64,000 nt of DNA from Pedobacter sandarakinus. GTDB lineage: Bacteria > Bacteroidota > Bacteroidia > Sphingobacteriales > Sphingobacteriaceae. Under the pieces are notes generated by a model. It saw only the letters and a list, made by a program, of their open reading frames with translations, ran no database searches and was not told the DNA's origin. Positions 51,561 to 60,885 of the stretch are shown here, one piece after another (position 1 is the stretch's first letter; every line of letters begins with the position of its first letter). The stretch spans positions 496,001 through 560,000 of the forward strand of contig NZ_JAPIVG010000003.1 of assembly GCF_026240095.1 (NCBI RefSeq), read 5' to 3'. The translations under genes and the position numbers were made by a program.

Positions 51561-52139
51561 TTAGCCTTTTCTTAAATATTTGGTTAAGATAACGATGGTT
51601 TGCCCTTCTACTTTACCCTCAATTTGTTCGGTATTGTTATGCACTAATCTGATGTTTTTTACAACGGTACCAAGCTTGGCGTTCAAAGTACTACCCTTCA
51701 CATCGAGCGTTTTTATCAACACTACCGTATCGCCTTCGTACAAACGGGCACCATTACTCTCCTGGTGAAATTCAACGGTACCATCTTGTTCATGGTCGCC
51801 GGTTTTCTTTGCCCATTCTAGCGTTTCATCGTCCAAATATAAGATATCTAAACTATCGGCAGCCCAACCTTCATTCCTCAGCCTACTTAGCATTCGCCAG
51901 GCTACTACCTGCACTGGTGCATGCGCAGACCACATGGTATCTGTTAGCACTTTCCAATGATTGGCATCTAGCTGCTCGGTTTTTTCAATTTGATCTTGGC
52001 AGGTTTTACAAACAAGCACACTGTTGTATAATTGCGCATTGCTTGCAGGAGGTACTTCATAAATACCTAAATGATCCTTGGCATTGCATAATTCGCACAT
52101 TTTATCCGCACGAGTTTCTAATTCTTGTAGTAAAGACAT
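51561..52139 (-). CDS. PhnA-family protein (zinc ribbon plus C-terminal domain)
   Basis: 192 residues. N-terminal zinc ribbon from two Cys pairs (CELC and CKTC, about residues 14-48, with YEVPP between) and a C-terminal PhnA domain: YEGDTVVLIKTLDVKGSTLN then AKLGTVVKNIRL. The name comes from E. coli PhnA (YjdM), which is not part of the phosphonate pathway despite the name; function unclear. On the same strand as ctlX, 95 bases downstream. Confidence 0.85.
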   Translation of the reverse strand: MSLLQELETRADKMCELCNAKDHLGIYEVPPASNAQLYNSVLVCKTCQDQIEKTEQLDANHWKVLTDTMWSAHAPVQVVAWRMLSRLRNEGWAADSLDILYLDDETLEWAKKTGDHEQDGTVEFHQESNGARLYEGDTVVLIKTLDVKGSTLNAKLGTVVKNIRLVHNNTEQIEGKVEGQTIVILTKYLRKG

Positions 52140-52234
52140 GGCCTTTTTTCGATTTTTGGCGAAAGTAGTAAAACTAATTGGAATACAATTATGATCCTTT
52201 TTACAATACCTAAGTTTTGCCTATATCGACACAA

Positions 52235-53146
52235 CTATTTTTCAGGTAAATGAATCTCGGCAAGCATGCACCTGGCACTGCCACCGCCATTTTTTTCGAT
52301 GGTATAAAGTGGTGCCTGCACAATTCTGCAATATTGCTCTAAATTGCTGATTTGATTATCATGGAGGGAAAGATAGGCCTGTTCTGACATGATCAATAAA
52401 TCCTCTCCGCTTAGGTTGGTAACCTGCAACATATTGCCAGCGAAATGGTTCATTTGATCTAAGCTGATGTCGATAATTTCCTTCCCGGTGCTATTCAGGC
52501 GCATCGTTACCGCCATCCGCTCTTCTTCGTAGCGTATAGACTCCAGGCAAACGACGGCGAATTGATCACCTACGCACATCATCACGTTTGTATGGTAGAT
52601 GGGAAAGTTCTGATCATCTACTGCCTGGAAAGACAGCGCCTCGTAACCTGTGAGCATACAAAAGTTATCCAGGACTTCTTGATCGGTACGGACGCTTAAA
52701 CAGGCATAAGCCACTTTATTCACCCGATCTAAAACCATGCTACCAGTGCCTTCCAAAAATGCATGCTGCATTTCGTAAAAGCTTAAATCGCTGACATGAT
52801 TTACCTCAAACTTATTTTTCAGGCCATCTATAATTTCTTTTCTGCGTTCCTGTCTACGGTTTTCTGAAAACATCGGGTATAGATAAACCGAACCATCTTC
52901 ATGGAAAGAAACCCAATTGTTAGGGAAAATTGAGTCCGGTGTTTCAGGTGTCAGGGTATCGTCAACAACGGTTACATCGATATCGTTCTGCTTCAATAGC
53001 TTTACAAAGTCATCGAATTCTTTTAGCGCTTGTGCCTGTACATCATGTGCTGTAGAGGCAACCTGAAACTTGTTGTTACCAGCAGTTTGTTCGTTGAATT
53101 TAAAATCAACGGGGCGAATCATCAAAATGTGGTTGGTAGTTTGCAT
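52235..53146 (-). CDS. ctlX: Citrulline hydrolase CtlX (amidinotransferase/guanidino-hydrolase fold)
   Basis: 303 residues. Pentein fold with RPVDFKFN, FPNNWVSFHEDGS (Asn-Trp), EGTGSMVLDR, YHTNVMMCVG (active His) and the nucleophile C293 in GGSARCMLAEIHLP. This set matches CtlX, which hydrolyses citrulline to ornithine, CO2 and ammonia. Lies 63 bases after the arginine deiminase-like gene on the same strand, an order that would process that enzyme's product. Confidence 0.82.
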   Translation of the reverse strand: MQTTNHILMIRPVDFKFNEQTAGNNKFQVASTAHDVQAQALKEFDDFVKLLKQNDIDVTVVDDTLTPETPDSIFPNNWVSFHEDGSVYLYPMFSENRRQERRKEIIDGLKNKFEVNHVSDLSFYEMQHAFLEGTGSMVLDRVNKVAYACLSVRTDQEVLDNFCMLTGYEALSFQAVDDQNFPIYHTNVMMCVGDQFAVVCLESIRYEEERMAVTMRLNSTGKEIIDISLDQMNHFAGNMLQVTNLSGEDLLIMSEQAYLSLHDNQISNLEQYCRIVQAPLYTIEKNGGGSARCMLAEIHLPEK

Positions 53147-53209
53147 AAGACTTGAAGGTAAAGATTTAAAAATTAAGGGTTTTGCCGGACAAATGTTACT
53201 TTAAGTTTT

Positions 53210-54658
53210 TCAACTTAAGCTGTCTCTTAAAATTGGTAAGCTCATACAATGAAAACCGCCGCGGGCACGAGATAATTCTGCTGATGGCATTAAAATTAAT
53301 GTATCTGTTATGCTTTCAACATCTGCTTTGCCACTTTCTAAGTCCTGGATTAAATCTTTTACATCTACCACACTAAATCCTGCCGTTTTAAAAGCCTCTA
53401 CGGTTTTATCGTTTCTGTCGTAGCCCAATACCACACCCTCTTTTATAGCCAACAAATTGCAGGAATCCGTCCATTGCTCTCTAGAATCGTAAGGGAAGGT
53501 GTTATTACCACTGTAAATAATTTTAGTAGGCTCGTTGCTTTTCAAGTCGTTCTTACTGATGTCGTTTAGCAAAGCTTCTACATGTTCGAAATGTTTAGGC
53601 GATTGCGGATTGGCTTTCGTAAACTGAATCGCGGTAGTAGCTTCCAATTTCTCGGGTTCCTTTAAAAAATTAATTGGCTCGTAAGGATTGTATTTGGGTG
53701 AATGTGCTATCGAATTCAAGATTACCCATGTATTGCGTTTTACCTGGGTAAATACCGTATCGAGGTGCATGTAATCTCTTTTGCTTGGGATTTTAACCAC
53801 CGTAACTTTCTCTACCACATCATGCTCGAACAACAACTTAATTGCTTCATTAGCGCCATGCTCAGACGTTCTTTCACTGCAGCCAATGAGTATGTGATTT
53901 GGACTTACCATCATCACGTCTCCGCCTTCTAATGTAGTGCTAAATGCAGGCTCATCGCCCGGGCGTAGAAAGTGCATGGTCACATCCGGAATTTCGAGCA
54001 CCTTATCACGGTAGCTGGCAAACAATGGATGGTTAAAAAAGATATACCGCATCAGCAGCGTTTCGCGAACGCGGGCCTTCTTTGCAGGTTTGTTTAATAG
54101 GATATGGTTATTGATAGTTGTTCCAACATCACGGGTAAAAATGAGGTTGGGGATTGGTGCAAAGATCATGGTATCGTTTGCCAGGGTGCCCGAAATGAAA
54201 ATTTCTGCCAATTCTTTATGGTCTGTATTGGTTAACGCAATTTGAACCTTGTAGGTGCAACCTTCTATGGCACAAACAGCGGCAACTAATTTCTTCCTGA
54301 TTGATTCATCTTGCAGCATCTCACTCAATAAATTCTGAATTTCGATTACGCAGTCGGAGTTATGAAAATCTGGGTGGTTCGGTTTAAAGAAGTTTCTATT
54401 ACCTTCTTCCGAATCGATTTGGGCAAGCTTGCCTTTAATCTTTTGCGGATCGAGGAAATACATCAGGAGTTTAAGATAATAATCGTATTCGCCTTTGCGG
54501 ATGGTATCTAAATGAACAATATCTTCGAAAAGCCAGTCTTGTGCCTTTGAGGGTACTACCTTGCCCAATCCGCTATCCGGACTGTGAATCAACAATTTGC
54601 GCAACCTACCAATCTCGGTGTTTACGCCCACTTTAAAGTTTGAATGCTGCTCGCTCAT
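53210..54658 (-). CDS. Arginine deiminase-like enzyme
   Basis: 482 residues, about 70 longer than typical ArcA (~410). Core motifs: IGRLRKLLIHSPD near the start, LIFTRDVGTTINNHILLNK (FTRD), STTLEGGDVMMVSPNHILIG (substrate acidic pair), MHLDTVFT (active His), and the nucleophile C471 in RGGFHCMSLPILR. Converts arginine to citrulline and ammonia if the family holds. The extra length lies mostly in the N-terminal half, between the first two motifs. No ornithine carbamoyltransferase or carbamate kinase is present nearby, so it is not the classic ADI energy operon. Upstream of ctlX. Confidence 0.82.
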   Translation of the reverse strand: MSEQHSNFKVGVNTEIGRLRKLLIHSPDSGLGKVVPSKAQDWLFEDIVHLDTIRKGEYDYYLKLLMYFLDPQKIKGKLAQIDSEEGNRNFFKPNHPDFHNSDCVIEIQNLLSEMLQDESIRKKLVAAVCAIEGCTYKVQIALTNTDHKELAEIFISGTLANDTMIFAPIPNLIFTRDVGTTINNHILLNKPAKKARVRETLLMRYIFFNHPLFASYRDKVLEIPDVTMHFLRPGDEPAFSTTLEGGDVMMVSPNHILIGCSERTSEHGANEAIKLLFEHDVVEKVTVVKIPSKRDYMHLDTVFTQVKRNTWVILNSIAHSPKYNPYEPINFLKEPEKLEATTAIQFTKANPQSPKHFEHVEALLNDISKNDLKSNEPTKIIYSGNNTFPYDSREQWTDSCNLLAIKEGVVLGYDRNDKTVEAFKTAGFSVVDVKDLIQDLESGKADVESITDTLILMPSAELSRARGGFHCMSLPILRDSLS

Positions 54659-54676
54659 AAATTAAGTTAGTTATTG

Positions 54677-54684
54677 CAAAGCTA
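54677..54684 (-). promoter_or_regulatory. Bacteroidota −7 box for deiminase-ctlX unit
   Basis: TAGCTTTG on the minus strand, ending 18 bases before the ATG at 54658. No clear −33 TTG at the right spacing. Confidence 0.45.
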
Positions 54685-54786
54685 TTAGAAAAATTCAGAT
54701 ATTAGAATTGAGATGATTGATTTGAGGTTGACCTGCACAAGCAAGTTTGTTTCTTGTAATAAAGTTGCAAATTAAACCTCATTGAA

Positions 54787-54838
54787 GCGGCAGCTCCCGA
54801 TTTTCGATTCTTCATCGAAATCAATCGGGACTACAGCG
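54787..54838. repeat. Dispersed repeat copy D, nested hairpin
   Basis: GCGGCAGCTCCCGAT, inner hairpin TTCGATtcttcATCGAA, then ATCGGGACTACAGCG. TCCCGAT and ATCGGGA form an outer stem. Only the left-edge block resembles copies A and C; it may be a shorter relative. Confidence 0.45.
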
Positions 54839-54909
54839 AAAAGGAGGGCTGAAGTGACCTATAAGTGCAACAGTACCTTTCCAATTCTTTAAAAATGTTT
54901 TCTCAAATA

Positions 54910-54983
54910 ATGCTTTCCGCCTTCAGCCTTCCGCCTTATGCTTTCCACTTTAGTCTTTCATCTTTAATCCTTATTTTCGCCCT
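54910..54983. repeat. Pyrimidine-rich degenerate tract before argS
   Basis: Seventy bases made almost wholly of C and T with short repeating words (CTTTCCGCC, TTCAGCC, TTCCGCC, TTATGCTTTCC, TCTTTCATCTTT). The argS ATG follows at 54984 and TATTTTCG, a near −7 box, sits at the tract's right end (54970-54977). Confidence 0.5.
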
Positions 54984-56756
54984 ATGAATTTTATTATTAC
55001 CGCAACACAGAAAGCCATTCTCGAACTTTATCAGGAAGAAGTTGCCGAAAGTGTGATCAACATACAAGAAACCCGTAAGGAATTTGAAGGTCAGGCTACC
55101 ATAGTCGTTTTTCCCATTACTAAAATTTCAAAGAAATCGCCAGAGCAGACTGCAAATGAAATTGGAGAATACCTGGTTGCCAATGTTGCCGATGTAACCA
55201 AATTTAATGTTGTTAAAGGCTTTTTGAACTTAAGTATTGCTGAAAGTTATTTCTTAAAACAATTTAATGAAGAAATTTTAAAACCCGATTTTGGGATTTA
55301 TGCGCCGAATGGTAAAAAGGTAATGGTAGAATATTCTTCGCCAAATACCAATAAACCACTCCATTTGGGCCATGTACGTAATAATTTATTGGGTTATTCG
55401 GTTTCGGAGCTGTTAAAAGCTTATGGTTACGATGTAGTGAAGGTAAACCTGGTTAATGATCGTGGTATCCACATCTGTAAATCGATGCTGGCCTGGCAAA
55501 AGTGGGGCAATGGCGAAACACCAGAAAGCACAGGCTTAAAAGGCGATCACCTGGTTGGAAAATACTATGTGATTTTTGATAAAGAATATAAAAAAGAAGT
55601 AGACGCGTTAAAAGCTGAGGGACAAACTGAAGACGAAGCCAAGAAAAATGCACCACTGATTAAGGAAGCACAACAAATGTTGCTTGCCTGGGAACAGGGA
55701 GATGAAGCGGTTGTATCCCTTTGGAAAACCATGAACGAGTGGGTTTATGCCGGTTTTAATGTTACCTACGCCAATTTGGGTGTAGACTTTGATAAATTTT
55801 ACTACGAAAGCAATACCTATTTGTTGGGAAAAGGTACGGTTGAAGAAGGTTTGGCCAAAGGCGTTTTCTTTAAAAAAGAAGATGGCTCGGTGTGGATTGA
55901 TTTGACGGCTGATGGTTTAGACCAGAAATTGGTTTTACGTGCAGATGGAACCTCGGTTTACATTACACAAGATTTGGGTACCGCCGAAATGAAACACGAC
56001 GATTTCAACATGGATGAATCAATATATGTGGTGGGAAACGAGCAGGATTACCATTTTAAGGTGTTATTCCTGATTTTGGAGAAACTGGGTAAAAGCTGGG
56101 CGAAAGGTTTATACCACCTATCGTACGGAATGGTTGATTTACCGAACGGTAAAATGAAAAGCAGGGAAGGAACGGTTGTTGATGCAGACGAACTGATTGA
56201 AAGCATGGTAACTACCGCCCGTGAAAAAACGGAAGAATTAGGTAAAACCAACGATTTTAGCGAAGAAGATAAGGCGGAGCTGTATAAAAACATAGGTTTA
56301 GGCGCCCTGAAGTATTTCTTATTGAAGGTAGAACCGAAGAAACGCCTGCTTTTCAATCCGGCAGAAAGTATCGATTTTCAAGGCAATACAGGTCCTTTCA
56401 TTCAGTACACCCATGCCAGGATTAAATCGTTGTTGGCAAAAGCTAACTATACCCAAAAGACTACTGGTGTGGACGCAGAGGACTTGATGCCGGTCGAACT
56501 GGAAATGATTTTGCAATTGGCGAAATATCCTGCGGAGATTGAAATAGCTGCTAAAGCATATAGTCCGGCGAGTCTGGCTAATTACCTATACGAATTGGCA
56601 AAACTGTTTAATAAGTTTTACCACGAGGTGCCACCAATTGTTAAAACCGATGAAGGGGACAGCAAGCAGCTTCGCTTAAATTTATGCAAAAAAACAGCAG
56701 ATGTGATCAACGCAGGTATGCTTATTTTGGGGATTACGTCGCCAGAGCGGATGTAA
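54984..56756 (+). CDS. argS: Arginyl-tRNA synthetase
   Basis: 590 residues. HIGH motif as HLGH (127-130) in NKPLHLGHVRNN, KMSKS-type motif as LPNGKMKSREGT, N-terminal Add1-like domain (1-~95) and a DALR anticodon domain with FNKFYHEVPP near the end. Charges tRNA-Arg. Class I; ATP-dependent. Ends 50 bases before the TauE gene. Its short leader, with a near −7 box six bases upstream, suggests a leaderless mRNA. Confidence 0.95.
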   Translation: MNFIITATQKAILELYQEEVAESVINIQETRKEFEGQATIVVFPITKISKKSPEQTANEIGEYLVANVADVTKFNVVKGFLNLSIAESYFLKQFNEEILKPDFGIYAPNGKKVMVEYSSPNTNKPLHLGHVRNNLLGYSVSELLKAYGYDVVKVNLVNDRGIHICKSMLAWQKWGNGETPESTGLKGDHLVGKYYVIFDKEYKKEVDALKAEGQTEDEAKKNAPLIKEAQQMLLAWEQGDEAVVSLWKTMNEWVYAGFNVTYANLGVDFDKFYYESNTYLLGKGTVEEGLAKGVFFKKEDGSVWIDLTADGLDQKLVLRADGTSVYITQDLGTAEMKHDDFNMDESIYVVGNEQDYHFKVLFLILEKLGKSWAKGLYHLSYGMVDLPNGKMKSREGTVVDADELIESMVTTAREKTEELGKTNDFSEEDKAELYKNIGLGALKYFLLKVEPKKRLLFNPAESIDFQGNTGPFIQYTHARIKSLLAKANYTQKTTGVDAEDLMPVELEMILQLAKYPAEIEIAAKAYSPASLANYLYELAKLFNKFYHEVPPIVKTDEGDSKQLRLNLCKKTADVINAGMLILGITSPERM

Positions 56757-56806
56757 GGAAATGCCATTAGTAGAAATTATGCTTGTAAACTTCTGGCGTA
56801 GTATTT

Positions 56807-57577
56807 ATGCTTAACGATTTACTGCTGTTATGCCTTGCAGCTTTTTCTGCAGGATTTATAGACGCTATTGTAGGTGGTGGCGGACTTTTACAGACTCCGG
56901 CCACTTTACTCATTTTGCCACACTATCCGGTTGCCACTTTACTCGGAACAACGAAGATTCCATCCATTGCAGGGACCAGCTTAGCCGCTTATCGCTATGC
57001 GAAAAAAGTAAAGTTTAATTACAAAGTGCTGGTTGCCTGTGCAATTGCGGCTTTCTTTGCAGCACTTGCGGGTGCATTTTTGGTTAGCAAGATAGATAAT
57101 TCGATTATTAAGCCCATTATTTTAGTGGTGCTGGTTGCGGTTGCCATCTATACCTATTTCAATAAACAATTTGGTATTCACCAGGAGAAAAATCACGCCG
57201 TGAAGAAGCAGGTTGGTTTAGCGGGCTTGTTCGGGTTGCTAATTGGCTTTTACGATGGGCTGATTGGCCCCGGAACCGGGTCATTTTTAATGCTGGCCTT
57301 CATTGGTATTTTAGGTTTCGATTTTCTTGGTGCCAGTGCACATGCAAAAATTGTTAACGTGGCCACCAACCTGGCTGCCATTATCTATTTTAGCCTATCG
57401 GGACACATCCTTTTTCAGTATGCCATTCCCATGGCCATATTTAATTTAACAGGTGCTTATTTCGGTACCCGGTTAGCCCTGCTTAAAGGCAATCAATTTA
57501 TCAGGGTCTTTTTCCTGATAGTTGTTTTCGGTACCATTTTACGTTTCGCGTTCGATATTATCAAAGCTTATTTCTAG
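56807..57577 (+). CDS. TauE/SafE-family sulfite or sulfonate permease-like protein
   Basis: 256 residues with about eight membrane spans. The family repeat is seen twice: AAFSAGFIDAIVGGGGLLQTPATL at the start and FGLLIGFYDGLIGPGTGSFLML at the middle, with the D-x-x-x-G-x-G core. Export of sulfite or organosulfur anions is inferred; the family is broad. Follows argS by 50 bases on the same strand. Confidence 0.88.
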   Translation: MLNDLLLLCLAAFSAGFIDAIVGGGGLLQTPATLLILPHYPVATLLGTTKIPSIAGTSLAAYRYAKKVKFNYKVLVACAIAAFFAALAGAFLVSKIDNSIIKPIILVVLVAVAIYTYFNKQFGIHQEKNHAVKKQVGLAGLFGLLIGFYDGLIGPGTGSFLMLAFIGILGFDFLGASAHAKIVNVATNLAAIIYFSLSGHILFQYAIPMAIFNLTGAYFGTRLALLKGNQFIRVFFLIVVFGTILRFAFDIIKAYF

Positions 57578-57624
57578 CCATGAGGAGGGAATCATCAGCA
57601 TTAAATATTGGACTTCATAAAAAA

Positions 57625-57715
57625 GCTGTATAACCTATAGATGTTTTTTCATCGCCTTGCGATGGCCAAAGACGCATTTGTTCCTGGCAAAAAACTCCTC
57701 AATAGATTATACAGC
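57625..57715. repeat. Inverted repeat enclosing a small hairpin, convergent gap
   Basis: GCTGTATAACCTATAG (57625-57640) and CAATAGATTATACAGC (57700-57715) are imperfect inverse copies (14 of 16). Inside, CATCGCcttGCGATG forms a hairpin (57650-57664). Located between convergent TauE and AI-2E genes; may be a two-way terminator or a tiny mobile relic. Ends have no obvious target duplication. Confidence 0.4.
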
Positions 57716-57737
57716 CTGTAGAATAGCGAAATCGCTC

Positions 57738-58862
57738 TTAATCGTTTTCTGTTCCAGATTTTACCGTTACTGTTTTCTTCTTTCTAAATGCGGGGAACGT
57801 CATAGGGCTTTTTGCCGGACGCTCATCGCCCAATAATACACCCCATTGTTTAAACGAATCGGTACGATCGAAAATGATTTTCATAACCGCTACAATAGGC
57901 AGGGCGAGGAACATGCCCGAGACCCCGGCAATACTTCCGCCGATGAAGACCCCCAGAATGGCAAATAAAGCATTGATTTTTACTTTCGAACCTACGATTC
58001 TTGGCATTAAGATATTGTTATCTAGAAACTGAACGAAAGCGATTACACCTAACACGGTAATTACCGGCCACAATTCTTGCGAAGAAGCCAAGGTTAAGAG
58101 CACGCCAATCAAGTTGCCAATTAATGCTCCGACATAAGGGATGAGGTTAAGGATGGCGAAGACTACGCCGATTAAGAGGGCGTGTTTTATGCCAATGAGC
58201 ATCAAAATTCCTCCAAGTAAAACGGTCATGTAGGTAACCTGGATCAGCAGGCCCACTAGATAGCTTTTGATAATACTTTCTGTTTCGTAGATCGCTTCTT
58301 TCACTTTCGGATGGTCATCGGCTTTAAACCACATGAAGATAAAACGAAGGAGGATGTCTTTATAAAACAGCATCAGGTAAATGTAGATCGGCAAGAGGCC
58401 GATGAACACAAAGATGCCGCTCAGGGTAACCGCTGCACCGCCAGCCAGTGAAGTACCCATATTCATCAGGTCATCACTTTTATCCTGGATGAAAGCTTTT
58501 TGCTGCTTATCATCGTAGTGCGTAATTCGGCTAATCCAATCGCTCAGCGAGCTAATATGTTGTGAAACGTTTTCTTTTATCTGCGGAAAATCTTTCACCA
58601 GAATACCAATTTGGTTGGAAAAAAACCAGACAATCAGGGCTACGAAGAGTGCTACCAGTAAAATCGGTAAAATGATGGCCAGGGTTTCCGGAACTTTTTT
58701 CCTTTTAAGGAAACGATAAGTTGGCAGCAGCATAATGCTGATGAAAAAGGCCATTAAAATTGGCATGATGATGTCTTTTCCAATGACCATGACGGCTGCA
58801 ACCGCCATTAGGCCCAGTAATTCGATTGATCGTTTTACGGTTAAAGGTATATTGTTATACAT
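57738..58862 (-). CDS. AI-2E family (TqsA/YdiK-like) membrane protein
   Basis: 374 residues. Two early spans (about 15-50), one at 62-82, a soluble loop (about 90-150), then four or five spans, with the family blocks IPYVGALIGNLIGVLLTLAS, FVQFLDNNILMPRIVGSKVK and GSIAGVSGMFLALPIVAVMK. Putative transporter or Na+/Li+ exporter; despite the name the substrate is often not AI-2. C-terminal ~30 residues are polar. Monocistronic. Confidence 0.85.
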   Translation of the reverse strand: MYNNIPLTVKRSIELLGLMAVAAVMVIGKDIIMPILMAFFISIMLLPTYRFLKRKKVPETLAIILPILLVALFVALIVWFFSNQIGILVKDFPQIKENVSQHISSLSDWISRITHYDDKQQKAFIQDKSDDLMNMGTSLAGGAAVTLSGIFVFIGLLPIYIYLMLFYKDILLRFIFMWFKADDHPKVKEAIYETESIIKSYLVGLLIQVTYMTVLLGGILMLIGIKHALLIGVVFAILNLIPYVGALIGNLIGVLLTLASSQELWPVITVLGVIAFVQFLDNNILMPRIVGSKVKINALFAILGVFIGGSIAGVSGMFLALPIVAVMKIIFDRTDSFKQWGVLLGDERPAKSPMTFPAFRKKKTVTVKSGTEND

Positions 58863-59026
58863 ATATGGTTTATTCTGATTGAGAGTTAAACACTATCGCC
58901 TGTAAAATGTTTTCATTTATCCATTTACCGTAAATCTAAAAAATCATCAGGGAAGATTGCGCATTTTCTGAAGGCCTGGTCGATAAAAAATTACCATCCT
59001 TAAACGATAAAGCGGTAGATAAGCTT

Positions 59027-59034
59027 TATTTTTG
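59027..59034 (+). promoter_or_regulatory. Bacteroidota −7 box for mnmE
   Basis: TATTTTTG ends 17 bases before the ATG at 59052. A GTG at 59034 overlaps the box, so the ATG is the better start. Confidence 0.5.
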
Positions 59035-59051
59035 TGTTTTACACACAAAGG

Positions 59052-60410
59052 ATGAACAACCACGATACCATCATTGCCTTATCTACACCCTCTGGTGCAG
59101 GTGCCATTGGCGTAATCCGCCTATCCGGGCCAGATGCCATTTCCCTCACTAACCAGGTTTTTTCGGGTAAAGACTTAAGTCAGCAAGCTTCGCACACCCT
59201 ACATTTCGGTTTAATTAAAGATGGCGAGCAACTGGTTGATGAAGTAGTAGCAGGGTTGTTCGTGGCCCCGAAATCGTATACCAAAGAGCATGTAGTCGAA
59301 ATTTCATGTCATGGTTCCAATTACATCATCCAACAGATTATCAGTTTGCTTATTCGCAAGGGAGCAAGGGCAGCAAAGCCAGGGGAATTTACCTTAAGGG
59401 CATTTTTAAACGGTGCTTTTGATTTAAGTCAGGCCGAGGCTGTGGCCGATTTGATTGCTTCTAACTCAAAAGCTTCGCATGATGTGGCCTTGCAGCAGAT
59501 GCGTGGTGGTTTTGCCAACGAGCTGAAAGACCTCCGCGAACAGCTGATTCATTTTGCCGCCATGATAGAGCTCGAGCTTGATTTTGCTGAAGAAGATGTA
59601 GAATTTGCCAATCGTGATCAGCTTACCATTTTGGTGCGAAGGATTAACCGGGTTATTGGTCGGCTGATTTCTTCTTTTGAATTGGGTAATGTAATTAAGA
59701 ATGGGGTTCCGGTGGTGATTGCCGGCAAGCCCAATGTAGGTAAATCGACCTTACTGAATGCCTTATTGAATGAGGAAAGGGCTATAGTTTCTGATATTGC
59801 CGGAACCACCCGTGATACCATCGAAGACGAGCTTACCATTGGCGGGGTAGTGTTCCGTTTTATCGATACAGCAGGCATCAGGGATACGGCCGATATTATT
59901 GAGGCGCTTGGTGTGGAGCGTACCCTTGAAAAAATGAAGCAGGCCAAATTGATTATATACATGGCCGATGCGGCACAAGGCATTGCCGAAATAGAGGAAC
60001 AGGTGAGGGGCCTGGCGCAGTTGGACATTCCTTATCTCACTCTAGTGAACAAGCAAGAACTGCTTGAACCTGGCCATCGTAAGGCTTTGGAAGCGCTGGA
60101 TGTAGTTTTTATCTCTGCGAAAGACAAGGTAGGGATTGATGAGTTGAAAACTACGCTGCTGGAGCAGGTTAACCTGCATCACATCAATACGGGTGAAACT
60201 GTGGTGACCAACATCAGGCATGTGGAAGCTTTAAAGCAAACTGAAAATGCCTTGCAACGGGTGCTCGACCAGGTAGATCATCCTGTTACTTCAGATTTCC
60301 TTTCTATGGATATTAAACAGGCGCTCCATTACCTCGGCGAGATTACGGGTACGGTAACAACCGATGATTTGTTGGAGAATATTTTTACGAAGTTTTGTAT
60401 TGGGAAGTAA
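59052..60410 (+). CDS. mnmE: tRNA modification GTPase MnmE
   Basis: 452 residues from ATG 59052. N-terminal formyl-THF-binding domain (IALSTPSGAGAIGVIRLSGP, about 8-27), a helical middle domain and an inserted G domain with GKPNVGKST (225-233), DIAGTTRD, DTAGI and NKQE. The C-terminal CIGK is complete, holding the catalytic Cys. With MnmG it installs the carboxymethylaminomethyl group on U34 of tRNAs. mnmG is not in this window. The 21-bp tandem array follows. Confidence 0.95.
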   Translation: MNNHDTIIALSTPSGAGAIGVIRLSGPDAISLTNQVFSGKDLSQQASHTLHFGLIKDGEQLVDEVVAGLFVAPKSYTKEHVVEISCHGSNYIIQQIISLLIRKGARAAKPGEFTLRAFLNGAFDLSQAEAVADLIASNSKASHDVALQQMRGGFANELKDLREQLIHFAAMIELELDFAEEDVEFANRDQLTILVRRINRVIGRLISSFELGNVIKNGVPVVIAGKPNVGKSTLLNALLNEERAIVSDIAGTTRDTIEDELTIGGVVFRFIDTAGIRDTADIIEALGVERTLEKMKQAKLIIYMADAAQGIAEIEEQVRGLAQLDIPYLTLVNKQELLEPGHRKALEALDVVFISAKDKVGIDELKTTLLEQVNLHHINTGETVVTNIRHVEALKQTENALQRVLDQVDHPVTSDFLSMDIKQALHYLGEITGTVTTDDLLENIFTKFCIGK

Positions 60411-60467
60411 CGTTCATTGGCAAAATCAGCTTTTAAACTAAAACTTTTACAAAAAGCTATCGCATAA

Positions 60468-60876
60468 GCAGTAGGCTAGTTGATGGTTGCAGTAGGCTAG
60501 TTGATGGTTGCAGTAGGCTAGTTGACGGTTGCAGTAGGCTAGTTGATGGTTGCAGTAAGCTAGTTGATGGTTGCAGTAGGCTAGTTGATGGTTGCAGTAG
60601 GCTAGTTGATGGTTGCAGTAGGCTAGTTGATGGTTGCAGTACGCTAGTTGATGGTTGCAGTAGGCTAGTTGATGGTTGCAGTAGGCTAGTTGATGGTTGC
60701 AGTAGGCAAGTTGATGGTTGCAGTAGGCAAGTTGATGGTTGCAGTAGGCTAGTTGATGGTTGCAGTAGGCTAGTTGATGGTTGCAGTAGGCTAGTTGATG
60801 GTTGCAGTAAGCTAGTTGATGGTTGCAGTAAGCTAGTTGATGGTTGCAGTAGGCAAGTTGATGGTTGCAGTAGGCT
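60468..60876. repeat. 21-bp tandem repeat array, 19 full units plus a partial
   Basis: Unit of 21 bases (GCAGTAGGCT, then AGTTGATGGTT), head to tail with no spacers. Nineteen complete units run 60468-60866, then a partial unit leads into the 104-bp direct repeat. Variants occur only at unit positions 7, 10 and 17. On the minus strand the array is open and reads the heptapeptide AYCNHQL nineteen times inside a 159-codon TTG-started frame (60926 to 60447). Seven of the eight variant units are silent in that frame. The frame begins in a hairpin region without an obvious ribosome site, so I call a repeat, not a gene. Confidence 0.9.
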
Positions 60877-60885
60877 GGTTCGGCG

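Noticed and set aside
60468..60876. CRISPR array
   Set aside because: Units are head to tail with no unique spacers, and there are no cas genes.
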